Both the position numbers and the translations under genes were made by a program. Under the pieces are notes generated by a model. That model was given only the letters and a program-made list of their open reading frames with translations. It did not search any database and was not told the origin of the DNA. Shown piece by piece: positions 38,368 to 47,115 of a DNA stretch of 64,000 nt. Origin of the DNA: Methylobacterium sp. Leaf112 (GTDB lineage: Bacteria > Pseudomonadota > Alphaproteobacteria > Rhizobiales > Beijerinckiaceae); assembly GCF_001423295.1 (NCBI RefSeq), contig NZ_LMNG01000034.1:119291-183290 (forward strand). The letters run 5' to 3'. Numbering within the stretch: position 1 is the stretch's first letter; each line of letters starts with the position of its first letter.

Positions 38368-41259
38368 TCAGCCGTCGGCCTGGAACGCCGCCAGGGGGGC
38401 GGTGATGCCGCAGGTCACGCCGGTGGGCGGGTAGGCCAGGGCGATGGTGCCGCCGACCTGCCCGGCCAGACCCCGCTCGATGAAGCGCGAGCCGAAGCCC
38501 TTGCGGGCCGGTGGCGTCACGGCCGGTCCGCCGATCTCCTGCCAGGAAAAGGTGAGCTGGTCCGCGTCGTCCGCATACTCCACCGACCAGCGGATCGCGA
38601 CATGGCCGGTCTCGCGGGAGAGGGCACCGTACTTGGCCGCGTTGGTGGCGAGTTCGTGCAGCATCAGGGCCAGCGACAGGGCGGGCTTCGCCCCGATCTC
38701 GAGGTCGGGACCGTCGAGCCGGAAGCGTCCCGGCCGGTCCTCGTGCAGTTTGAGGGCGCCGCGGACCACGGGGCCGATGAGGGTCGAGCCGAGGGCTCCG
38801 CCCATGAGCAGGTCGTGGGCCTGTCCGAGGGCGATGAGGCGGCCGGCCAGCACCTCCTTGGCCGTGTCCACGTCGACGGCCGAGCGCATGGTCTGGGTGG
38901 CGATGGACTGCACCATCGCGAGCAGGTTCTTCATCCGGTGGCTGAGTTCGCGGTTGAGGAGTTCCTGCTCCTCCTCCGCCCGCAGGCGCGCCAGTGCCAC
39001 GCGGGTCCGGTCGACGATGTTGCGGGCGAAATCGACGAGATCCGCGGTCCACGCCCGGACCCGGTCGTCCTGCAGGCAGAACACCGCCACCATGCGCCCG
39101 CGCTCCATCAGCGGGATGTTGATCATGCTTCGGACGCCGAGGCTGGCCAACACGTCCGTGTGCCCCGCCGTGCGCGGGTCCGTCGTCACGTCCGTGATGA
39201 CGACGTCCTGCCCGCCCTGCAGCTCCGCGAGATAGGTGCCGTAATCGGAAAAGCGATACCGGCCCTCGCGTCCGACGACGCCCGGCCGGCTCCAGTCCCG
39301 GGCGATGTCGAGGTGTTCCTGGGTCGGATCGATGGACCCGTAGGCTGCCCGGGCAAGGCCCAGGGTCCGCCCGGCGATCTCGGCGGCCGTGTACGCGATG
39401 GCGACGGGATCCTGCACGTCGCGGAGGCGGTCGCCGAGTTCGACGAAGGCGGATTGGCGCTCCTCGGCGCGCTTGCGCTCGGTGATGTCGATGGAGGCGC
39501 CCGGCAGCCGCAGGGGGGTGCCGTCGGTGTCGCGCACGAGGCGCCCGCGCGCCAGCAGCCAGCGATGCCCGCCATCGGCTTGGACGATACGATACTCGCA
39601 GGCGAAGTCGTCTCCCTGCGCGCCGGCTCCTTCGGTCGCGGATCCCCCAGCCGCGAGTCCCCCAGTCGTGAGTGCCTCACTCCCACTCGCAAGTCCCTCA
39701 CGCTGAAGTCCCGCCGTATCGAGCCGCCCGGTTCCCGTGCCGGCGAGCATCCGGTCCAGTTCCGCCTGGAACGCCGGCAGGTCGTCGGGGTGGAAATTGC
39801 GTACGTAATCCTCGATCGGCGCGCCCCGAGCGGCCCGTTCCTCGTCGACGGCGTAGATGCGTGCGAAATTCGCGTCGGCGTAGACCGTGTCGGTGGCGAG
39901 ATCCCAGTCCCAGGTGCCGATCAGGCCGGCGGCGTCGAGGGCGAGTGCGAGGCGCTCCTCGCTGCGGCGCAGGCGCAGGCCGGTGGCCTTGTGCTCGGTG
40001 ATGTCGGTGACGGTGAGGACGGCACCACCGACCACGCCGTCCTCGACGATCGGTGCGTTGGAGGTGATCACGTCGAGGGGCGTGCCGTCGCGGCGGAAGA
40101 ACACCGTCTCGCGGTGGCGCAGGGCCACGCCGGCCTCCAGGGCCTGCACCACGGCGCAATCCCCGCGGGGAAAAGGGCGGCCGTCGGCGTGGTGGTGATG
40201 GGCGGTCGCGTGGAGGTTGCGCCCGATCAGGGTGCCGGCCGGCCAGCCGAGCATCGCCTCGGCGGCCGGGTTGGCGAAGGTGATGGTGTCGTCGGCCGAG
40301 AGGCGGAACACCGCTTCGCTGAGATGATCGGTCACGGTCTGGAGCAGGGCGGTCTGCTGGCGCAGGGCCTCGTCGGCCCGGCGCTGAGCGGTGCGGTCCC
40401 GCAGGATCTTGACGTAGCCCTCGTGGGCACCGTCCTCGCCCTTGAGCGGCATCATCTCGCCCATGGCCCAGAAGCGCGAACCGTCCTTGCGCAGGTGCCA
40501 GCGCTCGTCGCTGGCCCGGCCCATCTCCCGGGCCAGACGCATCTCGCGCGCCGGCGTGTCCCTGGCCCGATCCTCGGGCACGAAGATGCGATCGGCGGCC
40601 ACGCCCCGCATCTCGGCCTCGCTCCAGCCGAGGATGCGCTGCGCTCCGATGTTCCAGCTCGTGACGCGGCCGTCGAGGTCCGTGGCGAGGATGCCGTAAT
40701 CGACGGCGCTCTCGATGATCGCCGCGTTGAGACGCTCCCGCGCGCGGCGTTCCTTGAGGGCCCGGCGCAATTCGAGCTGCGCCATCACCTGGCGCGCCAG
40801 GGTGGTGAGGAGGAAGCCTTGGGCCTCCGTGAGGCTGCGCGGTTGCGTATCGAGGACGCACAGGGTGCCGATGGCGACGCCCTCCGCCGTGATGAGCGGC
40901 ATCCCGGCATAGAACCGCACGAAGGGCGCGCCGGTCACGAGGGGGTTTCCCGCCGTTCGCGGATCGCGCGCGGTGTCGGGAACGACGAAGAGGTCGCGCT
41001 GGCGTACGGCGTGGGCGCAGATGGATTGGGCCAGGGGCGGCTCTGGACCGTCGAAGCCGACGGCGGCCTTGAACCATTGCCGATCGGCCTCGAGCAAGAC
41101 GATCAGCGAGACCGGCATGCCGAGGGCCAGGGAAGCGGCCTTGACGAGGTCGTCGAAGGCCTCCTCGGTGGGAGTGTCGAGGATGTCGTATTGAGCGAGG
41201 GCGTTGCGGCGGGCCTCGACCTCGTGCTGCTGTGCGGCCTCGTCGTTGGGCGAACTCAT
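38368..41259 (-). CDS. HWE-family sensor histidine kinase with GAF and PAS domains
   Basis: The 963-residue protein is soluble. An N-terminal GAF-like domain (residues about 20-165, ending GTLCVLDTQPRSL) is followed by three PAS domains (first VDYGILATDLDGRVTSWN, then LSADDTITFANPAAEAMLGW, then LIGTWDWDLATDTVYADANF), a second GAF, and the kinase core with the H-box ELSHRMKNLLAMVQSIATQT near 771. The N-box HELATNAAKYGALS near 868 is that of HWE kinases. Ligand sensing is probably cytoplasmic. A low-complexity insertion of about 30 residues lies in the third PAS domain. It sits between sbcD and sbcC, and no response regulator is next to it. Confidence 0.9.
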   Translation of the reverse strand: MSSPNDEAAQQHEVEARRNALAQYDILDTPTEEAFDDLVKAASLALGMPVSLIVLLEADRQWFKAAVGFDGPEPPLAQSICAHAVRQRDLFVVPDTARDPRTAGNPLVTGAPFVRFYAGMPLITAEGVAIGTLCVLDTQPRSLTEAQGFLLTTLARQVMAQLELRRALKERRARERLNAAIIESAVDYGILATDLDGRVTSWNIGAQRILGWSEAEMRGVAADRIFVPEDRARDTPAREMRLAREMGRASDERWHLRKDGSRFWAMGEMMPLKGEDGAHEGYVKILRDRTAQRRADEALRQQTALLQTVTDHLSEAVFRLSADDTITFANPAAEAMLGWPAGTLIGRNLHATAHHHHADGRPFPRGDCAVVQALEAGVALRHRETVFFRRDGTPLDVITSNAPIVEDGVVGGAVLTVTDITEHKATGLRLRRSEERLALALDAAGLIGTWDWDLATDTVYADANFARIYAVDEERAARGAPIEDYVRNFHPDDLPAFQAELDRMLAGTGTGRLDTAGLQREGLASGSEALTTGGLAAGGSATEGAGAQGDDFACEYRIVQADGGHRWLLARGRLVRDTDGTPLRLPGASIDITERKRAEERQSAFVELGDRLRDVQDPVAIAYTAAEIAGRTLGLARAAYGSIDPTQEHLDIARDWSRPGVVGREGRYRFSDYGTYLAELQGGQDVVITDVTTDPRTAGHTDVLASLGVRSMINIPLMERGRMVAVFCLQDDRVRAWTADLVDFARNIVDRTRVALARLRAEEEQELLNRELSHRMKNLLAMVQSIATQTMRSAVDVDTAKEVLAGRLIALGQAHDLLMGGALGSTLIGPVVRGALKLHEDRPGRFRLDGPDLEIGAKPALSLALMLHELATNAAKYGALSRETGHVAIRWSVEYADDADQLTFSWQEIGGPAVTPPARKGFGSRFIERGLAGQVGGTIALAYPPTGVTCGITAPLAAFQADG

Positions 41260-41450
41260 CGGGCTCTCATTCGCGGGCGGCAGACCGAATCAGGCATTGC
41301 CCGCATCACTCGGCGCTGGCCGATGGCGCCTTGTGCTGTCTTCCTACGCGAAAACGGTCGGTGCATGCTACCGCGCGGGGCGTGCCGCGAAAGACAATTC
41401 GGCGGCCCCTCGTCTCCTGCGAGCGCCGATGAAGCGCTCATACTCCCGTC

Positions 41451-42716
41451 TCAGCCGGCCGTCGCCATGCCTTCCGCCTCGGCCCGGGCGCGGTGGAACA
41501 CGGCGAGATGTTCCGGGCCGGGTGCTTCGCCCCGGGTGCGGGCGAAGGCGAGGCGGAACAGTTCCTCCGGGTCGCGTTCGGCGAGACGCACAAGGTTCGG
41601 GCCCGCCGTCGCTTGAGTCTCGAGGCCCTCGGGCAGGGGCGCCACCCGCACGTCGACCACGCGAACGGGGAAGCCGTCGGCGATGCGGTCGATCTCGGCG
41701 CGGTAGCCGGCGCCGAGGCCGTGCCGCGCAAGGCGAACTTGAACGAAGGGCCGTTCATCCAAGGGGTGATCCGCCGGGAGACCGAGGTCCCGCACGAGGA
41801 TGGTGAGGTGGTCGCTGAGGTCCCCGAGGCGCATGTCTCCCGAGGCCGGCACGCGTAGGAAGGGCAGGGGGCGCGGGATCGGGATGAGTTCGATGTGGGC
41901 CGGCCCGTCGCCCAAGGTCACAAGGGTGACCGCGTGGGCATAGGGCTGCTCGGCGGCCGAGAGCGGGATCAGGGAACCGGAATAGCGAACGCTGTCGCGC
42001 CCGATCCGCTGCGCCTTGTGCAGGTGCCCGAGGGCGACGTAGCGCGCGTCCTCCGGGAATACGTCGGCCGGCACGGCATGCTCGCCGCCCACGAGGATGC
42101 GCCGCTCGGCCCCTTCCGATTCGAGGCCGCCGGCCACGTGCAGATGCCCGGTGACCACGAGCGGCAGACCCGACAGGTGGGGGCGGGCCGCCGAGAACAG
42201 GTGTTCGTAGAGGGTCCGAACGGCCCCGACGATGGGCGAGCCGCCACCCTCCGTCGCCCTCTGGAGCGGGGGCAGGCAGGCCGCCGTGGGATAGGAGACC
42301 GCGAGCACCTGCGCGGCGATCTCGCCGCCGCGCCGCAGGGGTACGAGATGGTGCTGCAGGTCGACCACGCCGTCGCGGCGGCGCACGTTGCCGACCACGT
42401 GGACCCCGATGGCCTCCAGGAGCGGACGCGGCGCCTCCAAACGGCCGGCGGCATCGTGGTTGCCCGCCGTGATCACGATGGTCATCCCTGGCCGCGCCCG
42501 GTTCAGGCGCATGAGGACCTCGTAGAACAGGCGTTGGGATTCGCCCGACGGATTCTGGCTGTCGAACACGTCGCCGGCCACCACGAGGGCATCGACTTCG
42601 CGTTCGGCGACGATCCGTTCGAGATGGGCGAACGCGAGGGTATGCTCGCGCATGCGGCCGTAGCCGCGCAGGGTCTGCCCGATATGCCAGTCGCCCGTAT
42701 GCAGGACGCGGATCAC
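41451..42716 (-). CDS. sbcD: Exonuclease SbcD (nuclease subunit of SbcCD)
   Basis: SbcD is the Mre11-like metallophosphoesterase nuclease. The 421-residue product begins VIRVLHTGDWHIGQTLRGYG and carries the metal-binding motifs GDWH, VVAGDVFDSQNPSG, ITAGNHDAAG, TGHLHV and ALGHLHKAQ. The C-terminal capping part is present. The GTG at 42716 follows a GGAG sequence and gives the usual short N-terminus; a longer in-frame start is rejected. The downstream neighbour is the HWE kinase after 191 bases, then sbcC, so both SbcCD subunits are made from the same strand but probably not as one simple operon. Confidence 0.93.
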   Translation of the reverse strand: MIRVLHTGDWHIGQTLRGYGRMREHTLAFAHLERIVAEREVDALVVAGDVFDSQNPSGESQRLFYEVLMRLNRARPGMTIVITAGNHDAAGRLEAPRPLLEAIGVHVVGNVRRRDGVVDLQHHLVPLRRGGEIAAQVLAVSYPTAACLPPLQRATEGGGSPIVGAVRTLYEHLFSAARPHLSGLPLVVTGHLHVAGGLESEGAERRILVGGEHAVPADVFPEDARYVALGHLHKAQRIGRDSVRYSGSLIPLSAAEQPYAHAVTLVTLGDGPAHIELIPIPRPLPFLRVPASGDMRLGDLSDHLTILVRDLGLPADHPLDERPFVQVRLARHGLGAGYRAEIDRIADGFPVRVVDVRVAPLPEGLETQATAGPNLVRLAERDPEELFRLAFARTRGEAPGPEHLAVFHRARAEAEGMATAG

Positions 42717-42893
42717 GCGCGAACTCCGGGGCGGGTCAGCCCACCCGATCGAGGATGGCGAGCCTACGCCCGCCGAACCGAAGGGAGGCTTGTAGCGGCA
42801 CGCGCGCCCGGTTTCGAGGGGTGGGCCCGGCGTCGTCCCCACCTCGCCGCTGTTCGATGAACCCGGCGTAGCCTCAGGGGCTTCGGTGCACGC

Positions 42894-43139
42894 TCACCGG
42901 CACGTGGTGACGGTCCGCACCGTCCAGCCTTCGCCCGCCCGCCACAGCTTACGCCGGGCCTGGGTGCAGGCCAGGGGTTCCGGCTCGGCCGAGGTCCATG
43001 CGGTGCTCGGCCCATCCGGGCGGGCGGGGCCTGCCGGGGGATCATTTCGGCCCGGCCCAGCCGCCTCGGCCGGCAAGGTGCCGAGGAGGACGCCAAAGAG
43101 AGCGAGGAAGGAGAGCAGAAGGCGCGCAAAGGCCGGCAC
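42894..43139 (-). CDS. Small secreted protein with Cys-containing C-terminus
   Basis: The 81-residue protein begins with a signal peptide (FARLLLSFLALFGVLLGT then LPAEAA) and has two mature Cys residues. The ending CTQARRKLWRAGEGWTVRTV followed by TTCR resembles a group of small conserved alphaproteobacterial proteins of unknown function that end in a similar Trp-Thr-Val-Arg-x-Val-Thr-Thr-Cys. The GTG at 43139 is the only start that gives a compact signal peptide. A disulfide between the two Cys residues is likely in the periplasm. No partner is suggested by the neighbours. Confidence 0.6.
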   Translation of the reverse strand: MPAFARLLLSFLALFGVLLGTLPAEAAGPGRNDPPAGPARPDGPSTAWTSAEPEPLACTQARRKLWRAGEGWTVRTVTTCR

Positions 43140-43260
43140 GGGGAGTGATCCATCATGGGAGACGGCCCGTCGCGCGAGGGTCCGGAGGGACCGCGTCGGG
43201 GATGGCCTTCCACGTCTATGTCGCAACGGCCAAGCTCGTGGCAATGGCAAAGCTCTGGGC

Positions 43261-43280
43261 AATCGCCGGATCCGGCGATT
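43261..43280. promoter_or_regulatory. 20-base perfect palindrome
   Basis: AATCGCCGGATCCGGCGATT is its own reverse complement over all 20 bases. It follows an imperfect tandem repeat built on GGCAA and AAGCTC. It may be an operator in the divergent region. Confidence 0.45.
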
Positions 43281-43427
43281 TGCATCGATATGGTGAAGAC
43301 TGCGCTCAGAACGGTATTCGTCCGCCGGTCGAAACTTGCCCGAACGCGGGACGCAGAGCTGATAAGTCATCTGCACGGCGTGACGTGGGCGTCCGGTCTT
43401 GCTAGGCCCACGCCCAAGCCTTTCGAA

Positions 43428-43439
43428 GTCAGGCCTGAC
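43428..43439. promoter_or_regulatory. 12-base perfect palindrome upstream of the L,D-transpeptidase
   Basis: GTCAGGCCTGAC, 70 bases before the start codon. It has the length and symmetry of a small operator but matches no motif I can name. Confidence 0.3.
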
Positions 43440-43509
43440 CCCGGGGCGAGCCAAAGCCTCGCGGTCGGCCGGCCTCCCCCAAACCCAAGAAGACGGCCCG
43501 AGCGACCCG

Positions 43510-44427
43510 ATGTCCCGTACAGCCCCTCCGACCCGCCGCATCCTTCTCACGGGTGCCGCCACGAGCCTCGCCCTCCTCGCGGGGCCGGGCGGTGCCCTCG
43601 CGCAGGGACGTGGGCGGTTCTTCGACGACGGAATCGATGGGGATCTCCCCTTCGACGACGAGCGCCTCTACCGCGACGAGGACGGACGTCTCTACCGGCG
43701 CCGCGGCGGACGATACGAGCCCTATTCGGAGCGCGGGGTGGACCCGCGCGCCGCGCGCCGCGAGCCCGTCGATCCGGCTTACGAGGAGCCCGACCTGCGC
43801 CGTCGTCCGGCGCCGGGCCAGCCGACGCAGCCGACCCAGGCCAGCCGCCCCGTGGATGACGGTCCCATCGACCACGCCCGCGCCTACGCGGCGATCACCG
43901 ACGAGCCGTTCCCGGTCAACGCCTTCAACTGGCGCAAGGCCAACCCGGCCTTTCTGCGCCAGGAGATCGCCTATACGGGCCGCGAGCCTGCCGGCACCAT
44001 CGTGGTCGATCCGCGCGCCCATCACCTCACCCTGGTCCAGGCCAACGGCCGCGCCCGACGCTACGGCGTCGGTGTGGGCAAGCAGGGCTTCTCGTGGTCG
44101 GGCGTCTCGACGGTGAACTCCAAGCAGATGTGGCCGGACTGGTATCCCCCGAAGGAGATGATCGCCCGCACGCCCAAGCTCGCCCGGCAGGTGAGCCAGC
44201 TCCAGAGCGGGCTCGGCGTTCCCGGTGGCTCGCGCAATCCCTTGGGCGCCCGGGCGCATTACCTGTGGCAGGACAACAAGGACACGCTCTACCGCATCCA
44301 CGGCACCCTCGAGCCGGAATCCATCGGTCGCAGCGTGTCGTCGGGCTGCATCCGCATGATCAACCAGGACGTGATCGACCTTTACGGCCGCGTCGAGATC
44401 GGCAGCCGCGTGGTGGTGCTGACCTGA
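43510..44427 (+). CDS. L,D-transpeptidase (YkuD domain), Tat- or Sec-exported
   Basis: The protein of 305 residues forms 3-3 crosslinks in peptidoglycan or attaches proteins to it. The N-terminus PPTRRILLTGAATSLALLAG has a twin-arginine pair before a hydrophobic stretch, so export may use Tat. A charged low-complexity linker of about 100 residues (rich in Arg, Asp and Pro) follows. The YkuD domain occupies residues about 155-305, with GTIVVDPRAHHLTLV and the catalytic RIHGTLEP (His264) and SSGCIRM (Cys280). The stop converges with the hydrolase gene after 20 bases. Confidence 0.93.
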   Translation: MSRTAPPTRRILLTGAATSLALLAGPGGALAQGRGRFFDDGIDGDLPFDDERLYRDEDGRLYRRRGGRYEPYSERGVDPRAARREPVDPAYEEPDLRRRPAPGQPTQPTQASRPVDDGPIDHARAYAAITDEPFPVNAFNWRKANPAFLRQEIAYTGREPAGTIVVDPRAHHLTLVQANGRARRYGVGVGKQGFSWSGVSTVNSKQMWPDWYPPKEMIARTPKLARQVSQLQSGLGVPGGSRNPLGARAHYLWQDNKDTLYRIHGTLEPESIGRSVSSGCIRMINQDVIDLYGRVEIGSRVVVLT

Positions 44428-44447
44428 GGGTCGGCACCCGGCGAGGC

Positions 44448-45458
44448 TCAGTGCCCGTCGAGGAAGTCCAGCACCGTCGCGTTGAAGCGCGACGGGGCTT
44501 CCATGTGGACGAGATGCCCGATGCCCGGAAAGACTTCGGCTCGGCCGTCGGGCATCCGCACCGCGAGTGCCTGAGCGTGCGCGGCGTTGTCGCCCATGCT
44601 GGCGCGCAGGGGTTCCGGTGCGAAGGCGCGGCCCGGCGCGTTTCGGTCCCTCTCGCCCATCACGAACAGGGTCGGCGCCCGCACCAATGGAATCTCGTGG
44701 ACCACGGGTTGGCCCCAGATCATCTGGTAGGAATTCACGAACGACCGCAGCCAGCGCGGATATTCGCCCGAGCCCTTCACCCGCTCGCGTAGGGAGACGA
44801 ACGGCTCGATGGCCGCCTCCGGCAGGGACAGGCTGTAGCTCGTCATGAGTTGGCGGCGATAGACATCAGCGGTCACATCGGCCTCGATGCGCAGGAGGCG
44901 CTCGGTCGGCACCGGCGGAACGGTGAAGCGATAATCTTCCAGGCCGATGGGCGCCTCCAGCACGAGGCTGTTGACGCGTTCGGGCGCGGTGCGGGCGAGA
45001 CGCACGGCGAGCATTCCGCCCATGGAGTGGGCCACCACATCGACACGGGGCAGGCCGAGGGCATCGAGGAGCGCCGTCGTGTCGGCCGCCAGGGTATCGA
45101 ACGTGAACGGGCCGACCGGCTTCGACGACTTGCCGAATCCGAGCTGGTCCGGTGCCACCACGCGGTAGCCCGCCGCCGTCAGGGCCGCGATCACGGTCTC
45201 CCAATAGCTCGACGGAAAGTTGCGCCCGTGCAGCAACAGGACCGTGCGCCCGTTGGGCGTGCCGCCCGCCGGCACGTCCATGTAGGCGAGACGCTGCGCT
45301 TCGCCGTCCCGAGTCAGGGCGAGGTAGAAGACCGGGTAGGGATAGGCGAAGCCTTCCAGGGCGATCCCGAGGGGCTCGTCGGCGGCAAGCGCAGGCAGGG
45401 GCGTGCCTGCGAGGCCGAGGGCGAGTCCGCAGGCGACGAGAAATGGGGACGCGCGCAT
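44448..45458 (-). CDS. Secreted alpha/beta hydrolase
   Basis: The 336-residue protein begins with a signal peptide (FLVACGLALGLAGTPLPALA) and has the alpha/beta-hydrolase landmarks LLLHGRNFPSSYW, the nucleophile elbow VAHSMGGMLA, the acid in MGERDRNAPG and the terminal GIGHLVHMEAP. It probably cleaves an ester or amide in the periplasm; the substrate is not evident. The ATG at 45458 has a GAGGT sequence upstream and gives the signal peptide; a longer in-frame version is rejected. It diverges from a DHA2 efflux pump across a 106-base region with an inverted repeat. Confidence 0.9.
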   Translation of the reverse strand: MRASPFLVACGLALGLAGTPLPALAADEPLGIALEGFAYPYPVFYLALTRDGEAQRLAYMDVPAGGTPNGRTVLLLHGRNFPSSYWETVIAALTAAGYRVVAPDQLGFGKSSKPVGPFTFDTLAADTTALLDALGLPRVDVVAHSMGGMLAVRLARTAPERVNSLVLEAPIGLEDYRFTVPPVPTERLLRIEADVTADVYRRQLMTSYSLSLPEAAIEPFVSLRERVKGSGEYPRWLRSFVNSYQMIWGQPVVHEIPLVRAPTLFVMGERDRNAPGRAFAPEPLRASMGDNAAHAQALAVRMPDGRAEVFPGIGHLVHMEAPSRFNATVLDFLDGH

Positions 45459-45514
45459 TCGGCTGACCTCTGAGGCGACCGGGACGAATGTCATCCGCGG
45501 CGGGATCGTTGCGA

Positions 45515-45537
45515 GGTGACATAGAGCACTTGTCACC
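45515..45537. promoter_or_regulatory. Inverted repeat between the hydrolase and efflux genes
   Basis: GGTGACA, nine bases, then TGTCACC at 45515-45521 and 45531-45537. The perfect 7-base arms in a divergent promoter region suggest an operator, perhaps for a TetR or MarR protein encoded elsewhere. Confidence 0.5.
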
Positions 45538-45564
45538 GGGTGGGGAACCGTCGCGGGTGCGCAC

Positions 45565-46971
45565 ATGACCGAGCCGGCTCCGAATCCCGTCCTCGGGGCG
45601 CTTCCCCCGGATCCGACCCAGGACGGTTTGCCCGTGCGCGCGCGCATGCTGGCACTCTTCGCCATCGGGCTCGCCATGACCATGGCGGTGCTCGACGGCG
45701 CCATCGTCAACGTCGCCCTGCCGGTGATGGCCCGGGATCTCAAGGTCGACCCTTCGGCGGCGATCTTCGTGGTGAACGCCTTCCAGATCGCGGTCACGGC
45801 CGCGCTGCTGCCCCTGGCGTCCCTCGGCGACATCCTCGGGTATCGCCGGGTCTACCTGTCGGGGCTGGTGGTGTTCACCCTCGCATCCGTGGCCTGCGCC
45901 TTCGCACCATCCCTGCCCCTGCTGGTCGCCGCCCGAATCGCCCAGGGACTGGGTGCCGCCGGGATCATGAGCGTCAACATCGCGCTTGTCCGGTTCATCT
46001 ATCCGCACAAGCTCATCGGGCGCGGCGTCGGCAACGTCGCCCTCGTGGTGGCGATGGCGTCCGCCGCCGGGCCGACGGTCGGCGCCGCCATCCTGTCCGT
46101 GGCGAACTGGCCGTGGCTGTTCCTCGTCAACCTGCCGGTGGGCCTCGTTGCCCTGGCGGTGGGCGCCCGTACCCTGCCGGTGACGCCGCGCAGCGGCGCG
46201 CGGTTCGATTATCGCAGCGCGGTACTCAACGCGCTCACCTTCGGCCTCCTGATCATCGGCGTCGACGGGCTCGGTGAGCCGGGCGGGCATTGGCTCGCCC
46301 TGGCCGAGATCGCCGCCGCCCTGGCGATTGGAGCCGTGTTCGTCCGCCACCAGCTGCGTCTCCCGGCGCCGCTCCTGCCCGTCGACCTCCTGCGCATTCC
46401 GGCCTTTGCCCTGTCGATGGCGACCTCCATCGCGGCGTTCGGAGCGCAGATGATGGCCTACGTCGCCCTGCCGTTCTACTTTCAGGATGTGATGCGCCTC
46501 TCGGAAACCACGACGGGCTTCCTGATGACGCCCTGGCCCATTGCGATCGCGATCATGGCGCCGCTGTCGGGCCGCCTGTCCGATCGCTACGCGCCCGGCC
46601 TGTTGGGAGGGATCGGTCTCGCGATCCTGGCCGCCGGCCTCGTCGCCGTCGCCCTGTTGCCGGCCGATCCCAGCGCCCTCGATATCGGTTGGCGCCTCAC
46701 CCTGTGCGGTCTCGGTTTCGGTCTGTTCCAGTCACCCAACAACCGCATCATCATCACCAGCGCTCCACGCGATCGCAGCGGAGGCGCCAGCGGCATGCAA
46801 TCGACGGCGCGCTTGACCGGGCAATCCCTGGGCGCGGCCGGCGTCGCCGTGGTCTTCGGTGTGTTTCATGGTGGAGCCGCGGATGCCGTGACGACGGCCC
46901 TCTGGTGTGCGGCCGGGCTGGCTGCCTTCGGGGCCATCGCGAGCGTTCTGAGGCGCCAGCGCGGCGAGTGA
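45565..46971 (+). CDS. DHA2-family (EmrB/QacA-like) MFS drug exporter
   Basis: The 468-residue protein has about fourteen hydrophobic helices. The first carries MTMAVLDGAIVNVALPVMAR, which is the motif D1 of the 14-TM drug:H+ antiporters, followed by ARIAQGLGAAGIMSVNIALV and SAAGPTVGAAILSVANWPW (motif C). It should expel amphipathic drugs or dyes. No outer-membrane or adaptor partner is nearby. Its control may involve the inverted repeat just upstream. Confidence 0.9.
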   Translation: MTEPAPNPVLGALPPDPTQDGLPVRARMLALFAIGLAMTMAVLDGAIVNVALPVMARDLKVDPSAAIFVVNAFQIAVTAALLPLASLGDILGYRRVYLSGLVVFTLASVACAFAPSLPLLVAARIAQGLGAAGIMSVNIALVRFIYPHKLIGRGVGNVALVVAMASAAGPTVGAAILSVANWPWLFLVNLPVGLVALAVGARTLPVTPRSGARFDYRSAVLNALTFGLLIIGVDGLGEPGGHWLALAEIAAALAIGAVFVRHQLRLPAPLLPVDLLRIPAFALSMATSIAAFGAQMMAYVALPFYFQDVMRLSETTTGFLMTPWPIAIAIMAPLSGRLSDRYAPGLLGGIGLAILAAGLVAVALLPADPSALDIGWRLTLCGLGFGLFQSPNNRIIITSAPRDRSGGASGMQSTARLTGQSLGAAGVAVVFGVFHGGAADAVTTALWCAAGLAAFGAIASVLRRQRGE

Positions 46972-46989
46972 AGCCCGTATGGTCAACAG

Positions 46990-47009
46990 AGTGTTTCATG
47001 TGAAACACT
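46990..47009. promoter_or_regulatory. parS-like palindrome
   Basis: The core TGTTTCATGTGAAACA at 46992-47007 differs by one base from the conserved ParB-binding site TGTTTCACGTGAAACA, and the symmetry extends to AGTGTTTCA-TG-TGAAACACT. It lies in the gap between the efflux pump and an SDR gene. ParB sites usually cluster near oriC. It could instead be a transcription-ending hairpin, but the match to parS is close. The MFS gene holds a partial copy at 46862. Confidence 0.55.
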
Positions 47010-47115
47010 CCCGTCCCCGATCCGTGCATGGCCGCCGTGCCGATGACGCCCACTTCCGCACACACCGCCACTTTCGTGCGTTGACCCGGCATCCTCCTAA
47101 GCAAGGACACCTGCC

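Larger units (their letters stand above)
43140..43509. other. Divergent intergenic region with palindromes
   Basis: These 370 bases separate the secreted-protein gene from the L,D-transpeptidase. They contain an imperfect tandem repeat around 43223-43260 and two perfect palindromes, at 43261-43280 and 43428-43439. No convincing gene is present. Confidence 0.5.

Noticed and set aside
38602..41616. 1004-codon plus-strand frame opposite the HWE kinase
   Set aside because: Antisense shadow; no ribosome-binding site or protein domain, while the opposite strand encodes clear GAF, PAS and HWE domains.
46862..46877. TGTTTCATGGTGGAGC inside the DHA2 exporter gene as parS
   Set aside because: The second half fails the palindrome; similarity is limited to the first arm.
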